Below, piece by piece: positions 1 through 11,665 of a DNA stretch of 64,000 nt (the stretch's first letter is position 1; every line of letters starts with the position of its first letter). The stretch comes from Tridacna crocea. Taxonomy: Eukaryota; Mollusca; Bivalvia; Cardiida; Cardiidae. The translations under genes and the position numbers were made by a program. The stretch is taken from contig OX031063.1 in assembly GCA_943736015.1 (NCBI GenBank), positions 36,672,172 to 36,736,171 on the forward strand, written 5' to 3'. A model generated the notes under the pieces. The model was not told the origin of the DNA. It saw only the letters and a list, made by a program, of their open reading frames with translations, and ran no database searches.

Positions 1-412
1 TAGATGCAGAATGGAAGTCTTAACTACGTGTAAAGTTCTCCATGAAATAAGTCCTACTGCAACGTCTATAACAACTATACAATGTAGGATTAAAACCTTT
101 AGATTACTGCACTTAGTATGAATGGACATAATCAAAGCATAGTCTGATCCAGATAATATTTTGACTGGAGAGTTTAAGAAGCACGCACGGCATAGTAAAT
201 TCAAAAGAAAGAAACTTCTGGTATCAGCTGTATGATCTTTAAATGTGTTGCCCTTGATGTTCAGTGAGCTGAAGCTGCTGAGGACTTCTTTAAGGTGCTG
301 AGGAATTCTTTAAGACGCTGAGGACTTCTTTAAGAGTGTCCACACCTGCTTCGAGTTGATCGACAAGGCAACGCAAGATCTTTAACTTTGTGAGTCTATC
401 TAAGGAACCTAC

Positions 413-511
413 CTGTTCTGTTGAGCCACCATCACCCATTACTTTATTCACGCACATCTGCATGTTTCGTATTTGTTCCTCAGCAAAAGACTTACATACC
501 TGTGCTGTCAT
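413..511 (-). CDS. Exon 4 of Mieap-like gene B
   Basis: 99 bp, phase 0 to phase 0, bounded by TTCACCAG and CAG|GTAGGT. It encodes MTAQVCKSFAEEQIRNMQMC and a short tail, similar in length and helical pattern to exon 4 of the paralogue (EAYKVAQMEAENQMGRLQ). Downstream (lower coordinates) the intron has three tandem copies of a 19-20 bp unit around 266-335 (core GCTGAGGACTTCTTTAAG). Confidence 0.58.
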
Positions 512-3500
512 CTGGTGAAGGAGAAAATTATAAAAATACTTACACTGGTTAATTGAAAAGCAAATTCAGGCCATACGTTTTCAAAAGAACGAGCTGAATA
601 ATGACCTACAACACACGAAAATGGGCATACGAACATTTGCGTAAAGTGTCGTTTCGGATCTGCCTGCGCAATCCGCACAGACTGATCAGAAACGACACTT
701 TCCGTTTTTTATGTAATTTTCTGTTTTGCGCAAGTCTACTGTAGCACACAATATAATGTAGTCGTAAAGTGCCCTCTCGGATTAGCCTGCGCGGACTGTC
801 AAGACTCCGAATGTCTCTTTTCGCGTGTTGTATGTCCAAAGAAAAGTAAAATCACGGTCTCAACAACCGTAAAGTAGCGTTTTTCGGAGTAACTGAATGC
901 GCTGGATTTTGACTTACTCCTTGGAATTATTTTCGAAGGAGTAGATGTAGATATTTGCAGCTGGTCGAATATGCAGACATGTTGATTCTACGGGACCCCT
1001 GCAAACCTATTGGCGAACATGTTAAGCCGTCAATCTTGATCAGTCCTTATCTTCTAAATAAGTTAAATAAAATTTTCAAAGCGACAGTAAAAACTCCTAT
1101 AATGTTATTTCAAACTTATTTTGGATAAAAATCCCTCCTTATCGGACAAATTTGATCTTTATCAACAATGTTCTCGATGTTGAGTCGTGCCTAGCAGTTT
1201 AAGGGTTGAAGATAGTTCTTGGTATTTCATAACTCATTTTGTTGATGATACGTTTTCAGGACTTAATGGAATAGAAGCTGACCAAAGTTTAGAACTATAA
1301 AAAGCAAACGATAAATATAGACAGAATTAGGGCTGGTGGCATATTTTAACTGTGGCTGCACATATTTGTTCATGGAACATCCAAGGGAAACAATTGGTAA
1401 AACTGATGTCTCAGACAGGAAATAAATGTAATGTACTCGTATTGTGTTATTGGCAGAAGCACTCACGGGTGAACTCTCTGTTTTCGGTCCTGATGGAGTC
1501 GAACGTTACATATTTTTATGGAACTGATGGAGACAGATGGGCAAGGCTATGTCAAAAGGCGGTCTAATGCAACTGCAACAAGTGACAATCTCAAACAAAC
1601 TGTGCAATACGTGCAGGCTGACCCGGGTCGAGAATTTTTACAGTTGGTCAATTTCAAAGGACCAGTCTGTTTTGCAATCAGTTTTTGGACCAAGTGTTTT
1701 TTTATTGATGCATAATTATATAACAATTAGCTTGGTTAAATAGCCTCGGAGACCTTTTTTTTTTTTTTTTTTCATCTACTGGTCAAGCGAATAGAAATCA
1801 TACATTTACGTTTCGTTCATCCACTAAATAAACACTGGTCGCTTTGTCGACGCCGAATTAGCTTCTTGGGAAGTAGACATGGCCGTTTACGTTAACTATG
1901 ATTCTACGCACGTCAAAACATTATGTAAGGTTATCGCCATATAGACTACTTTTCGACATACGATAAAGTTGAAAAAAAAAAAGATGTCGTTTTGCGAGAA
2001 AATATCTTCATATTAAAACGTTGCATATATACTATAATGATCTGATACAATGTACTAGTCTATACTGTTACCCAGACAACTCTAAGAAGCTCTTTGGAAA
2101 TCAGTTCGCTGCTGAACTTCTGTTGGTTGATTATGGAATCGAACAGTGGTTTGTAATACTTCTGGTACACTCGCGTGAACTGTTCGATAATTTCTTTTTG
2201 GTCACTTCTTCCATGAAGATCTGTTTTCCTGACAGAAATATCGAAAAGTCTCTACAATGAAACCTACACCTAACCATGCTTACATGGTTCATACTTTCCT
2301 CGGTAGAAATAGGTTTTTTGGGGTGTACACTGGTGAGAACAGTTACCTTTGTATTTCAAAACACGTTTACATTTAAAAAAATAGTTTATTCAGCATATAC
2401 AAGACCACCGGCCCAAAATACAAAAAAATCTGAAAAGACATATAAAGAGTGACTTTTTAAATACAGCAGTATATTTTGTGTATAGCATATACATAATTAA
2501 ACACAGGCTTTTACGGAGGACGTAGACCAAGAAAAGATCGCATATATCGTGCAGTCGTTAAGATCTAATAGATTCCAAACAAAATTGAAGTTCTGAAATG
2601 CAGCTAAGGTGCTGTTTTTTTCCCCGAGAGCAATTTTGTAATCATCAGAAAAGTCAGCCACCAGTAGTAGTAAAACATTTGTAGCATTTATGCTTAAAAG
2701 CTGGCTTACTTTTTGTTTTTGGTACCAAAATTTCCTCAATAAAATATTCACCAAATATCATACAAGTAGAAAGCATAGGTCTGGAATAATATTCATCAAC
2801 AACAAATAACAACATTAATGGATAAGGCATTAGTCTATCCGTCTGATTGACTAAGCCAATCAGATGGCCAGCTTTGTAGGACAAAATTAGGGCAATACTA
2901 GGAATTTTTGCTAAACACTGAAATTTGGAGATTGCATTGTGTCAACCACAATAAACAACTATGATGAACTAGGTTTTCATTCTAAATTCCACTGCAACAC
3001 GTCTTGATCATCCAATCAGATGGCCAGCTAATTAGGACGAAATCAGGGCAATGTTTAGGATTGTATGTCAATACGAACCTTGGAGATCGCATTGTATCAG
3101 CACTTCTCTGTTCGCTTTTCTGGGTCGCCGGTCCTACCATCTCGCTTCTAGGTGTCTTCATCCTTGCATTTACGATGTTTCTATCGAGTGTCTCGTTATC
3201 TGGTTTAGTTTTTGTTGACCTGGGTTTGACGAGCGATCTGTCCATAAAATGAGGTTGGTCAGCCAACTTCTTCTGACTTTCCACCTTTGACGATGACATT
3301 ACTATGCCGGGTGTACATGACACTTGTGAACTTACGTGTTGCCTTGCGTCACTTCCTGTCATTAATGCCCGATCTTTGTTAGTAATGTTTATTTGTGTCA
3401 CATACTGCCTTTTTGACGATTTCAGCTTCGCGGACGTTTCGTCATATAGATCATTTGAAATTCCTGTGTTTTTCGTACTCTTGGGTGACAAAGCAAGGTC

Positions 3501-5068
3501 CCTCAGTCTGTTTTCCTTTTGTTGATTAGTCAGTTCATTCCAGTACTTCACCTGCAATTTGGGTACAAAGAATACATTTATTTCATCCCTAGCACTTTAC
3601 CAGACTAAGTGTAGATCTAAGTGCTTTCAAACAAGATCATCCAGAAATTGTAATAACCGGTACAGCTGTTTAAAAGAAATGATAAGAACTACTTATACCA
3701 ATAAAACAGAAGAAAACAGTAGAAAACTATGTTGTTTGCATGGAAAGAGATATTTCTTTAATTTGTTCTACATTCAACTGCCAAACTATAGCCTACCAAA
3801 TTACTCTTTTGATAAAGACTATATTCTCTCATACCCTTTTATTACATAACCTCCCTTGTTTTCAGTGTAATATACCCATTCTTATCTTGCACACGGGTAA
3901 TATCACAATTGTGTGGCGTCATTTTTACGTCATTTTGAACGTTTTTCATAGAAATGAACTGGTTTTACGGATACATGCGGGTACATCTATAGATGTTTTT
4001 GTACTTCTGATCTATCATTTGTGAAATAGGGTTATGTGATAAAAAGAATTTGACATTTGGTGGAATTTAAGATGAAATCTTATTAAACTCGTCAAGACAA
4101 AATTTTCTTAAGCTCGCCAAAGGCTCGCTTAATAACATTTTCTCTAGACTCGTTTAATAAAATTTTATCTCAAAAGCCAACTCATGTCAGATCTTATATA
4201 TACACCCTAAACCAAAATTGGTAAGTGCCTTAATGATTTTTTTAAAATGTTGACAAGGACCACTCTTATTGCGCGGACAATCGTTTGAAAGACTTAAGGG
4301 ATTTTTATCCCTAGTTATGTGATGATGTGCTCCCTATAATCCATTAGTCGTCCTTTTGCTAGAGCGCTGCTACAGCATAATGATGATATTAATTCAAAGC
4401 CGCTATCCATAGATATAATGTCTAGCAACACGCGAAATGTGTCATTCGGACATTTGTGTAAAGTGCCGTCTCGGATCAGTCTACGCAATCCGCGCAGGGC
4501 TAATCCGAGACGTCACTTTACGAATACATTAGATTTTGTGCTACAGCAGAGTTGTACAAAATAGAAAATTACGGAAAGTGTCGATTTGGATTAGTCTGTG
4601 CGGACTGCGCAGACTGATCCAAGACGACGCTTAACGGAAATGTCCGAATATCCCTTTTCGCGTTTTGCAAGTCATGTCATAGTTGTAATTTATTCTGTAG
4701 AATAACGCTTTATTACAATATAATGATGAGCAAAAAATAATAAAGTACAGGTGTAATGCTGTTACCTGAAATACTTGAGGAGATTTGACAATCATCATCG
4801 TGCACATATCTTTATAGTCACCCAAAGCTTGACTTGACATATCTTTCGCCTTCAACAACTGGTTATCTTTCATAAAGCACAAAAACTTCTCTATCCTGTC
4901 ACAACGTAGACTCGAGCGGTACTCCTGTGACAGCTGTTGCCAAGATGTTTCGAGTTCGTATGTACACAGTATCAGAGTGTTGAGTTCCACTGGAGACTCG
5001 CTTAGTTGCCTATCATTCTCTACTCGATTTAGCAGGTCGATCAAAACAGTACTGTTTTCTCTTGCCAT
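413..5068 (-). CDS. Mieap-like (mitochondria-eating protein) gene, copy B, 5' part
   Basis: Four exons on the minus strand form a phase-consistent chain: 5068-4766 (101 codons, donor CAG|GTAAC), 3551-3079 (acceptor ATTGCAG, donor AAG|GTTCGT), 2228-2072 (acceptor TTCTGTCAG, donor TGG|GTAACA) and 511-413 (acceptor TTCACCAG, donor CAG|GTAGGT). The first exon is helical, the second a Ser/Lys/Thr-rich linker, the third and fourth helical segments matching exons 3 and 4 of the complete paralogue at 11351-17790. The 3' exons, including the C-terminal Mieap domain, would lie left of base 1. Family knowledge: Mieap (SPATA18) proteins act in mitochondrial quality control, and molluscs carry several paralogues. 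Assignment rests mainly on homology to the neighbouring copy, whose C-terminal domain is recognisable. The donor GTTCGT of exon 2 is weak but gives the phase required by exon 3. Confidence 0.62.
601..838. mobile_element. F3 MITE
   Basis: Same plan as 4414-4680: ACAACACACGAAAATGGG to TTTTCGCGTGTTGTATG, two inner palindromes. Lies in the last visible intron region of Mieap-like gene B. Confidence 0.72.
839..2071. other. Intron sequence, nothing recognised
   Basis: Lies between Mieap-like gene B exons 3 and 4. A poly-T run at 1756-1772; small open frames without motifs. Confidence 0.5.
2072..2228 (-). CDS. Exon 3 of Mieap-like gene B
   Basis: 157 bp between a TTTCTGTCAG acceptor and a TGG|GTAACA donor, phase 2 in and phase 0 out. 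It encodes a helix with QKEIIEQFTRVYQKYYKPLF, matching TPTDIAAMFESIYQNEWLAA in exon 3 of the paralogue (conserved I-x-x-x-F-x-x-x-Y pattern). It is too short to stand out as an isolated ORF, and is supported by phase agreement on both sides. Confidence 0.6.
3079..3551 (-). CDS. Exon 2 of Mieap-like gene B (basic, Ser/Thr-rich linker)
   Basis: An acceptor (ATTGCAG) precedes VKYWNELTNQQKENRLRD; 473 bp ends in phase 2, which the next exon (2072-2228) completes. The composition is low-complexity, rich in Lys, Ser, Thr and Asp, as expected for a linker between the N-terminal helices and the C-terminal domain. It is longer than the corresponding 164-bp exon of the paralogue. The intronic sequence just downstream (about 2830-2950) is an imperfect copy of the exon/intron border region (about 3000-3105). 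Confidence 0.58.
3838..4200 (+). repeat. Dispersed repeat with unoccupied TTAA site
   Basis: Related in inverted orientation to 41235-41830: shared stretches include CCTCCCTTGTTTTCAGTG, GTGTGGCGTCATTTTTACGT and CTTATTAAACTCGTCAAG. The TTAA at 4083-4086 corresponds to the site that carries a MITE in the other copy. Confidence 0.65.
4414..4680. mobile_element. F3 MITE with two internal hairpins
   Basis: Outer inverted repeat (CAACACGCGAAA ... TTTCGCGTTTTGCAAG) enclosing two separate palindromes built on CGTCTCGGATCAGTCT / AGACTGATCCGAGACG. Other copies: 601-838 (full) and 62655-62880 (degenerate), with half copies near 16065-16140, 24735-24885 and 54735-54870. Confidence 0.75.
4766..5068 (-). 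CDS. Exon 1 of Mieap-like gene B
   Basis: Open from ATG at 5066-5068 to a CAG|GTAAC donor at 4766/4765, 101 codons, phase 0. The predicted protein is helical, and its second half (QLSQEYRSSL through LLKAKDMSSQALGDYKD) aligns by eye with exon 1 of the paralogue at 17509-17790 (QLSELYSGLT through WLQAKNQLEPAEEEYRK). Reading on past the donor runs into a MITE at about 4414-4680, which confirms that the open frame beyond 4766 is not coding. Confidence 0.65.
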
Positions 5069-5208
5069 GGCATGTAAAGTGTTGGTTTTTCTGGTGAAGA
5101 CATCCTTATCTCTTTACAAATCAACAAAATTTTACACAGGTCCGAATTAACAGCATTTGCAGGCCACGGATAAAAGTATGGATCAAAATTTAATGATCTA
5201 ATTTTTCT

Positions 5209-5402
5209 TTAACTCGTTACCAAACGAAATAAAAAAGGTTTGTCCAAATCGAAACTGTTTGCAGACGACAAGTTAAAAGTGACTGAAAATTTGAAATTTG
5301 TTTTGTGAAAGGTGAAAACTTTGTGGGAAAAGGAGAAAAAACTGGTTATCTCTCAGGGTCGTCAAAAGTAAGGAGTGTGTGTCACTGTGGTAATGGGTTT
5401 AA
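5209..5402. mobile_element. F1 TTAA MITE with core deleted
   Basis: TTAA-flanked, both arms present, but one half of the central hairpin is missing (the GGAGAAAA arm runs directly into the CTCAGGGTCGTC arm). Confidence 0.7.
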
Positions 5403-6582
5403 TGGGTATAAAATCGATGGAACAGGAGAAAATACTGATAAATAGAGCGTTTTCTCTTTTTCAAGCAAAAATTTAAAAAGGTTTCGTCTTGAAAAGCTAT
5501 TAGTTAATCATAAATGATTAATAAGTTTCGTTGTCTGGTAGTTTAATTTGAATTTACAAAGAAAAAGGCAATGTGGCAAATGAAGGAACCGAAATTAGTC
5601 TGACTCTACAATTGCAAACGAATAACCGCTATACATCTATCCATTGATCATACAGAAGTTAAGAACCACCCTGTTATTCATAATAGTAAATTATAATGGA
5701 GTGTTTTGAATGAGGAATTTTATTATATTGTGCATCATAGCAATTGCACCCCTACACTTACTCTGTAACAGGAAGTCATTTTCATCTCCCTTGATTCCTC
5801 TAAATCACTACATATGTCCTGGGAAGGGGACAGCTTGGTTTTTATTCTTGATTTTCTTGTAGTACACTGATATGTTCTTGAGCTAATATTCCCCAAGAAA
5901 GTCTGGTTTGATTACTTACAAATTCCTGTATACGAATTTCTCGAATGACTTAAAAAAGAATTTGCATTAAAATTACATGGAGACCTAATACATTTGTCAT
6001 GAATCAAACTGTGCTTATTGCAACCTCTACGAAATCAGAATAAAAACAAAAGATACAAATGAAAGGTACAATGCGTTATTCGCTTGTCCTTAGTCGTTTA
6101 TCTAGCAAGGGAGATAATTTGTATTGTAGGAATTTGATACCTGGCCGATTAGTATTAGGACAATAAGTACCAAGATCAGTTAAATAGGTTACCGTCCCTC
6201 GTACGGCCAATCTGTATAGATCTTAGGACAATTATTACAAAGGACAACTGATAACTAGGATTTTTCGTTCCAAGGCAATTAGTATCTATAGCCTTTCCTC
6301 ATGGGCGCCATGTATGTTGTCAACAACATTGTCTTTCTTGTATAAGAAATGTTGTAGAGGCTGTATTTAAGAGTATTATTTTAACATTAAACGTGAACTC
6401 GGCTTTATTAACACAGTGCAACGAAAGCGTGGTAAAATCTATGTCTATCTATATAGGGTGACGTTATTCGGTATAATGTAAGTAAGTTATTCAATGAAAC
6501 ATAACATGTCTGCATCCGTATAATTATTTTCTTTCGATTAAGAGTTGGTCATGTTAGGGTCGAAATAATCTTCTTTCTATAG

Positions 6583-6707
6583 TGGTTTATCGTTCAACAA
6601 ACCACGTTGTGAGTTATAAGGCGCAATGAATAAACCACTCGGGCTATCGCCCTCGTGCATTATTTATTGTGCCTCATAACTCACAGCTTTGGTTTATTGA
6701 ACGACAA
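6583..6707. repeat. Long hairpin
   Basis: Inverted repeat with arms GGTTTATCGTTCAACAAACC and GTGAGTTATAAGGCGCAATG against their complements, loop CTCGGGCTATCGCC. No TTAA or other known ends seen. Confidence 0.7.
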
Positions 6708-7321
6708 GACACGATAGAGAGGAGATTATTTCTTAAATTTACTCTGTTGTCGGCAGACAAAATTTTAGACTGGACCAGAATAAGCATTTGCAGACGACAT
6801 TCTAAATTTGGCTGAAATCATTGTTTTATCTTCGAGAGGGTGAGACACATTAATTGGGAAAAAAAAAGAAAAAGTTGGTTACTAAAGTTTTCTCCTTGCC
6901 CCATATTTTTCCACAAACATTCTCCTTCCGGGTCGTTAAGAATGGAATTATGTGGTAAAGGGTAAACAAGGTGAATCTGGTACCTTCATTGCCGAAAGCG
7001 AAACTAAATGAGAGAAATTTGACCCGTTTGCGATCAAGGAAGTGCCGACTATTGTTACTCCACTAAAAGAAAAACACGAAAATCCTTTGAACGCTACTAG
7101 TATACCATTCAATTACTGCTTTTAAAGATTTCAAACCATGAAATGAGAGTGTAAATTTGAAAGAATTAAAATCAAGAAACCACACGCCTAAACTGTAAAT
7201 AGATTGAATCATTCCCAGATCCGAAAAAAAAATGTCCAGGAATAAAATAACTTTATACGCATTTTTTCTAGAGTACATAGGGAACTATAAGACACATTTC
7301 TGCGTTCTCTTACCTGTTGTG

Positions 7322-7347
7322 ACCTGTTGTTGTTGTTGTTGTTGTTT
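7322..7347. repeat. (TTG)n microsatellite
   Basis: About eight TTG units. Shorter tracts occur at 9013-9030, 19704-19724 and 23797-23811. Confidence 0.8.
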
Positions 7348-7789
7348 AAAAATGCTTACTGTTGGGCCTGTGAGTTCAGTCAAAAATGGAAACCGGTCTC
7401 ACAGGTTTTAATTTACTTCCTCAATGATCATGAGTTTAAATTATTGTATTATGTTTCTTCATCATGAACTATCCAGTTCGTGTAGTTTTCAGTTCTGTTT
7501 GGAATACACCATTTGCTGCTGTCACTCGTACTAAATGACAGACCAATTACACAAAACCAGACTATGTTCCGGATATCAAATGAATTATTAGTTCTAAATG
7601 TCTTGGTAAAAACGGATCCAGATACCTGTAGAAGATGTAACGGGGAACAACGCGTAAGTTATATTGTTTAAAGCAGTAGTTGTCTCCCTTGAACATATAT
7701 TTTCCACCCCTCCTTCCTACGGATTTCATTCACTGATTCTATTTACACTTTATAGTGGTTAAGACCCAACATGAAAATTTCAGTGATTC

Positions 7790-8109
7790 AGAAGGACAAA
7801 ATGCATTTGAGTCATGGTCTGTGATAAGCGAGCTTAACGCATTTGCGAAAAGTATCTAGCCAGGTCAGCCCGCGCAGTCCGCGCCGGCTGACCTGGGTCG
7901 ATACTTTTCGCTAGTGGTCAATTTTGCTGTATGTCCAAGGACCAGTCTAGGTTATGATTAAGTCGAATGTTAAAGAAAATGGATCCATAGCTTTGTGATG
8001 GCTTGCTTGGTACCATGCATACTGGAGATGTATTAAGCTCAATTGTGCGGGGTTCGTTTGAATCATGCTCTGTGAAAAGTCGGTTTGATGTAAAGAGTAT
8101 CAACCAATG
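7790..8109. repeat. F6 dispersed repeat with GC-rich hairpin
   Basis: Contains GGTCAGCCCGCGCAGTCCGC and its near complement, followed by GTATGTCCAAGGACCAGTCT and TTGCTTGGTACCATGCA. Related copies near 14695-14810, 39205-39365, 41865-42091 and 63560-63800. Several end exactly where an F2 or F1 MITE begins. Confidence 0.65.
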
Positions 8110-8338
8110 TCAACCCTTTACTTCATAGATACTCATTTCTACGCACTGCTTCTAGGAGCCTTTGGAAAACATTGTGACAAAAAGTGATATTGCTCGCGAC
8201 GAGCAATTTTACCTTTTGTCACAATGTTTTATATGCTATCAAAAAGTGTCATATACACATAAGAAACGGCTTCATCCTTGCTGCTATTTAGGGTCAATTA
8301 GAGATACCATAGAAATGCCTTATGGAGTAAAGGGTTAA
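8110..8338. mobile_element. F2 palindromic MITE
   Basis: Ends CCCTTTACTTCATAGATACT and GCCTTATGGAGTAAAGGG-TTAA; central hairpin GCTCGCGACGAGC; core AAAACATTGTGACAAAAAG. Confidence 0.85.
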
Positions 8339-9164
8339 AAATTGTTTATCATTACAAAACTTTTTTGCATGTCAAGGAAACATTCTACCTCATGCTGTAG
8401 TATATACGTAATACTGTTAATCCCCTTTTCAAAACGCAGAAATTATCATAAAAGGAAAACAGTAAGTAAAAGCTGTCTGTCTTCGTATCTTGCTATCATT
8501 CAGAGTAATCGATACTAGATATAAATCAAACTCTCTATCTTCCAATTGTTTGCCTTACTGCGACACTGATATGATAGTTCTTTCAGAATGAGACCTATAG
8601 AACTGACGTCTGTCAATGGCATCCTCATTATCAATATCATCATCATCATCATCAACTTCAATTCAAATTTATCGTCGAATTTCCCCAATTTCTTAACATG
8701 CTGATCTAATTTTAAACAGAACAACGAATTGCGAATGTTTGTATAGAGTCTATATAGATATACCTATTTCAAAACTCCTTTTTGTCCTAACGAGCAATCT
8801 TTTTCAATATGCCATAACTGTGTCAGTGGTGACTCCAAAAATGGATCGAAACAACGTCAAGGTCCACTCAAATTGACTGAATCTAAATAATTGTGACAGA
8901 AACTAATTCGAATGGTGTAAAACAATTTGATGAAAAAAAAAAAGAAACAACAAAAAAGAATGTTTTGTTTCAATCAATTTTACTAAAAAGTAATCGGAAT
9001 AGCCTGGGAATATGTTGTTGTTGTTGTTGTCCTAAATGCATGTTTCAGTAATTTCACAACAAAATAAATCAAGACAAAACAATGCTTTGCTAGTGACCAA
9101 CGTATACAGAAAATGTAGCACAAAATATCAACTACCACTGTAACTCTTCCGGCGCCGTAACAGT
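8339..9164. other. Gene-free stretch
   Basis: A short CATCAT tract near 8635-8655 and an A-run near 8933. No genes or recognised repeats. Confidence 0.5.
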
Positions 9165-9690
9165 ATTGGTTGTACTGTCAGGTGGCAGGGGACTTGGAAA
9201 CTTGTTCACGGATGTGGTTAATCATGTCGCCCCGAGCCGAAGGCGAGGTTGCGACATGATTTGACACAGCCGTGAACAAGTTTCCAAGTCCCCTGCCACC
9301 CGACCGTACAACGAATTTATTATACGGCAAAGTTTTACCCTTCAAAAGCGCGTTAAACGAAATTTTCCTGTTTTATAATTTCACGAATCGAGTATGCTGA
9401 CAAAATAGATATTCCCTTCTGTGTGCCCCAATTCAATGAAAGCTGACGTCACTGGAAACTGACGTCACTAAAACGTGCAGTTTTTTTTAATAAATGGGCA
9501 GTCAGGTGATCGATCGGCGCCGCCATTTTGGATGATGTATTTCACGTGTAGTGATGTTTACGGGGCACTCAAAAGGGAAACTGGTTTTTGCCAGGGAACA
9601 TGATACTATGTACCCGGCATGTTAACCAATCAGACCACCAGAAATTTCTTTGCAATATAATAAGTTTTTTGTGCAGACGAATTCGATGTA
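9165..9690. repeat. F7 palindromic repeat, about 500 bp
   Basis: GGACTTGGAAACTTGTTCACG palindrome around GTCGCCCCGAGCCGAAGGCG, then a unique arm with CTGACGTCACTGGAAACTGA, CGCCATTTTGGATGATG and GTGATGTTTACGGGGC. Same family at about 15075-16010, 53295-53605, 54860-55370 and 56845-58330. Confidence 0.68.
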
Positions 9691-9741
9691 GATCAGACCG
9701 CACAAAACGTGCCATCTAACCTTGGATCTTCATTGACCGCT

Positions 9742-9954
9742 TTAACTCTTTCCCACACGAGAAAATTTTGGAATGGTCCAAATTGAAAGCGTTTGCAGAC
9801 AACAAAATAAAGGTGGCTAAAAAATAGAAATTTGTTTTGGGAAGGGTAGAAAACACTGTGGGAAAAGGAGAAAATGCTAGTTACCAGCATTTTCTCCTTT
9901 TCCCATAGTGTTTTCAAAAGGCTTCCTTCTAGGGATTGTGTGGTAATGGGTTAA
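9742..9954. mobile_element. F1 TTAA palindromic MITE
   Basis: TTAA flanks, central hairpin GAAAATGCTAG/CTAGCATTTTC type, and both family arms (CATTTGCAGACRACAAAATA; AGGGATTGTGTGGTAATGGG). Confidence 0.85.
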
Positions 9955-10300
9955 TACTATCCCTGGTCTAGAGTCTGTATTCAGCAACAAAACTCGTGGT
10001 CTTTTTCTCCTAGATTTTCTATATTTTGAAAGTAACACAACTTCTGATTGGCTAAACCATATGGCTTGAATGATTTTTACTCTTAGGCTGCTATGTACGA
10101 TTCAATCACCTTTTGTGCACACTGAAGATCAAGATCAGACTATACTGAATGTACAGGCTGATGTTGGATCTACACTGTCCAATGAGGAGATATTTTCACA
10201 CAAAAAAAACCCTGAAATACCAATATTCGGGTTTTACTATCAGTTTAACGGTTCTTGTAACTTATGTAGCCATTTTCGTTGTTTTTACAGATAGATAGAG

Positions 10301-10462
10301 AATATTTGTTTTTACGGTGGAAGTTCGAAATTTATTTCATCGAGTAAAAATGATCAGTAATATTATCACGAGTGGCGCAGCCACTCGTGAAAATGTTACA
10401 GATGATGTTCACGAGATGAAATAAATTTCGATCTTACATTGTAAAAAACAAATATTCTATTT
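10301..10462. repeat. Long hairpin
   Basis: Arms AGAATATTTGTTTTTAC and CGAAATTTATTTCATCG against complements near 10410-10460, with an inner CACGAGTGGCGCAGCCACTCGTG-type stem. Confidence 0.7.
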
Positions 10463-10826
10463 ATTTCATACTTTTAAGCCTTTCTGGGGGAACCTAATCA
10501 ACATCTAGTACAGTTCTTTTCGCCTATTCCCCGTGGCGTACTCCCTTCGCATAGTAACGCATTACAATATTACGTCAAGCGCGAGAAATGTAAGCTTAAT
10601 TACGTCATATTTCCATCTGGTTGTGAGGCATGCGAATTTTACCTAGGTAACTAAAGCGCAGGAACAAAAGTTTCTTCCTTCAATTGAAGAGTTAGAGTAT
10701 ATAAATCGATATTTTCACTGGTCGTAACCATGAAATATCGTAAAATTATTTCACCGATATTTCTCCACAACTTACCGAAAAGCATGAAATAATCACATGT
10801 AGCTGAACTTATGACCAAGCGACATA

Positions 10827-11087
10827 GTTTAAACTTAAGCAAATCCAAAGCATTTGTAGACACGCAGACAACAAATCAAAAACGACTTAGAGGATGGAAT
10901 TTGTAAAACACGTGGCGGGAAAAGGAGAAATTGCTTATAACCAGCATTTTCTTATGGAGGGACTATAAGAAAATGCTGGTTACCGGCAATTTCGCCTTTT
11001 CCCCAATATTTTCAAAAGATCTTTCAAAAGGTCGTTGAAACCCAGAATTTTGGTTCAGATACAGTAGATGTACCTTTTAACCCTTTG
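10827..11087. repeat. Rearranged F1 fragment with doubled hairpin arms
   Basis: Reads GGAGAAATTGCTTATAACCA, AGCATTTTCTTA, then TAAGAAAATGCTGGTTACCG and GCAATTTCGCCTTTTCCCC: two half hairpins facing each other, so the whole is palindromic about 10965. Confidence 0.55.
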
Positions 11088-11225
11088 GCTGCTAAGCGCG
11101 ACTCGCTGACCTTTTGCGGACAGTGTAGACCAAGATCAGACTGCACAGAATGTGCAGTCTGATCTTTGATCTACACTGTCCGATAAGGAGATATCATTCC
11201 ACTAAACAGAACTTTGAGACAGCAA
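11088..11225. repeat. F5 palindromic repeat
   Basis: Palindrome around TCAGACTGCACAGAATGTGC with CTACACTGTCC arms. Related copies near 10115-10200, 12690-12790, 18160-18235, 21205-21265, 40960-41015, 54035-54155, 58735-58855 and 63110-63180. Confidence 0.7.
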
Positions 11226-11350
11226 TATTTAGGGTGTTAGTATCAAACTGAAAATTTAATTTAAGTCTTTTAGCAGGATGAGCGTTATTGAAAAATCCTG
11301 CAACTAAAGAGCGGATAGAATAATACAGATAAAGAACTACAAAGTCAAGT

Positions 11351-11665
11351 TCATGATGAAGACATTTGATTAGGTTCTGCTACACCTTTAGCTAGCAGCT
11401 CTCCCTGCTCCGATACCTTCAGTGATGGCCATACGTAGAAATCTACGGACATCCCAGTACGGGAATAGAACCTGTAACTCTCTTCATCGAAGGTGTTCAG
11501 TTTATTACGATCATCACAGATGTGGAGAGGCGGTACGTGGACAGACATCCACCAACAGGCTGTGACAATAACTTTTGTGTACTTGTCTATTGCCCCGTTC
11601 ACACGAATGTGTTGATAGATGCCAATTCCCCTGGAAATCTCAGGTAGGTACCTTCTGTTGAAAGT
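11351..11665 (-). CDS. Exon 6 (last) of Mieap-like gene A, Mieap C-terminal domain
   Basis: 315 bp after acceptor TTCTCACCTAG, phase 0, stop TGA at 11351-11353. It carries the family hallmarks CWWMSVHVPPL, ESYRFYSRTG, VDFYVWPSL and LLAKGVAEP. Other AG acceptors nearby (11631, 11653) would break phase with exon 5, so the CCTAG site was chosen. Confidence 0.75.
   Translation of the reverse strand, partial: TFNRRYLPEISRGIGIYQHIRVNGAIDKYTKVIVTACWWMSVHVPPLHICDDRNKLNTFDEESYRFYSRTGMSVDFYVWPSLKVSEQGELLAKGVAEPNQMSSS

Larger units (their letters stand above)
5403..7789. other. Gene-free stretch
   Basis: Apart from the hairpin at 6583-6707 and a degenerate F1-like segment at about 6740-6965 (AGCATTTGCAGACGACA, TGGTAAAGGG), I see nothing definite. 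Confidence 0.5.

Noticed and set aside
7836-8240. CRISPR-like or tRNA-like hairpins
   Set aside because: GC-rich palindromes belong to dispersed repeats (F6 and F2). No spaced direct repeats and no tRNA A/B boxes with a cloverleaf were found.
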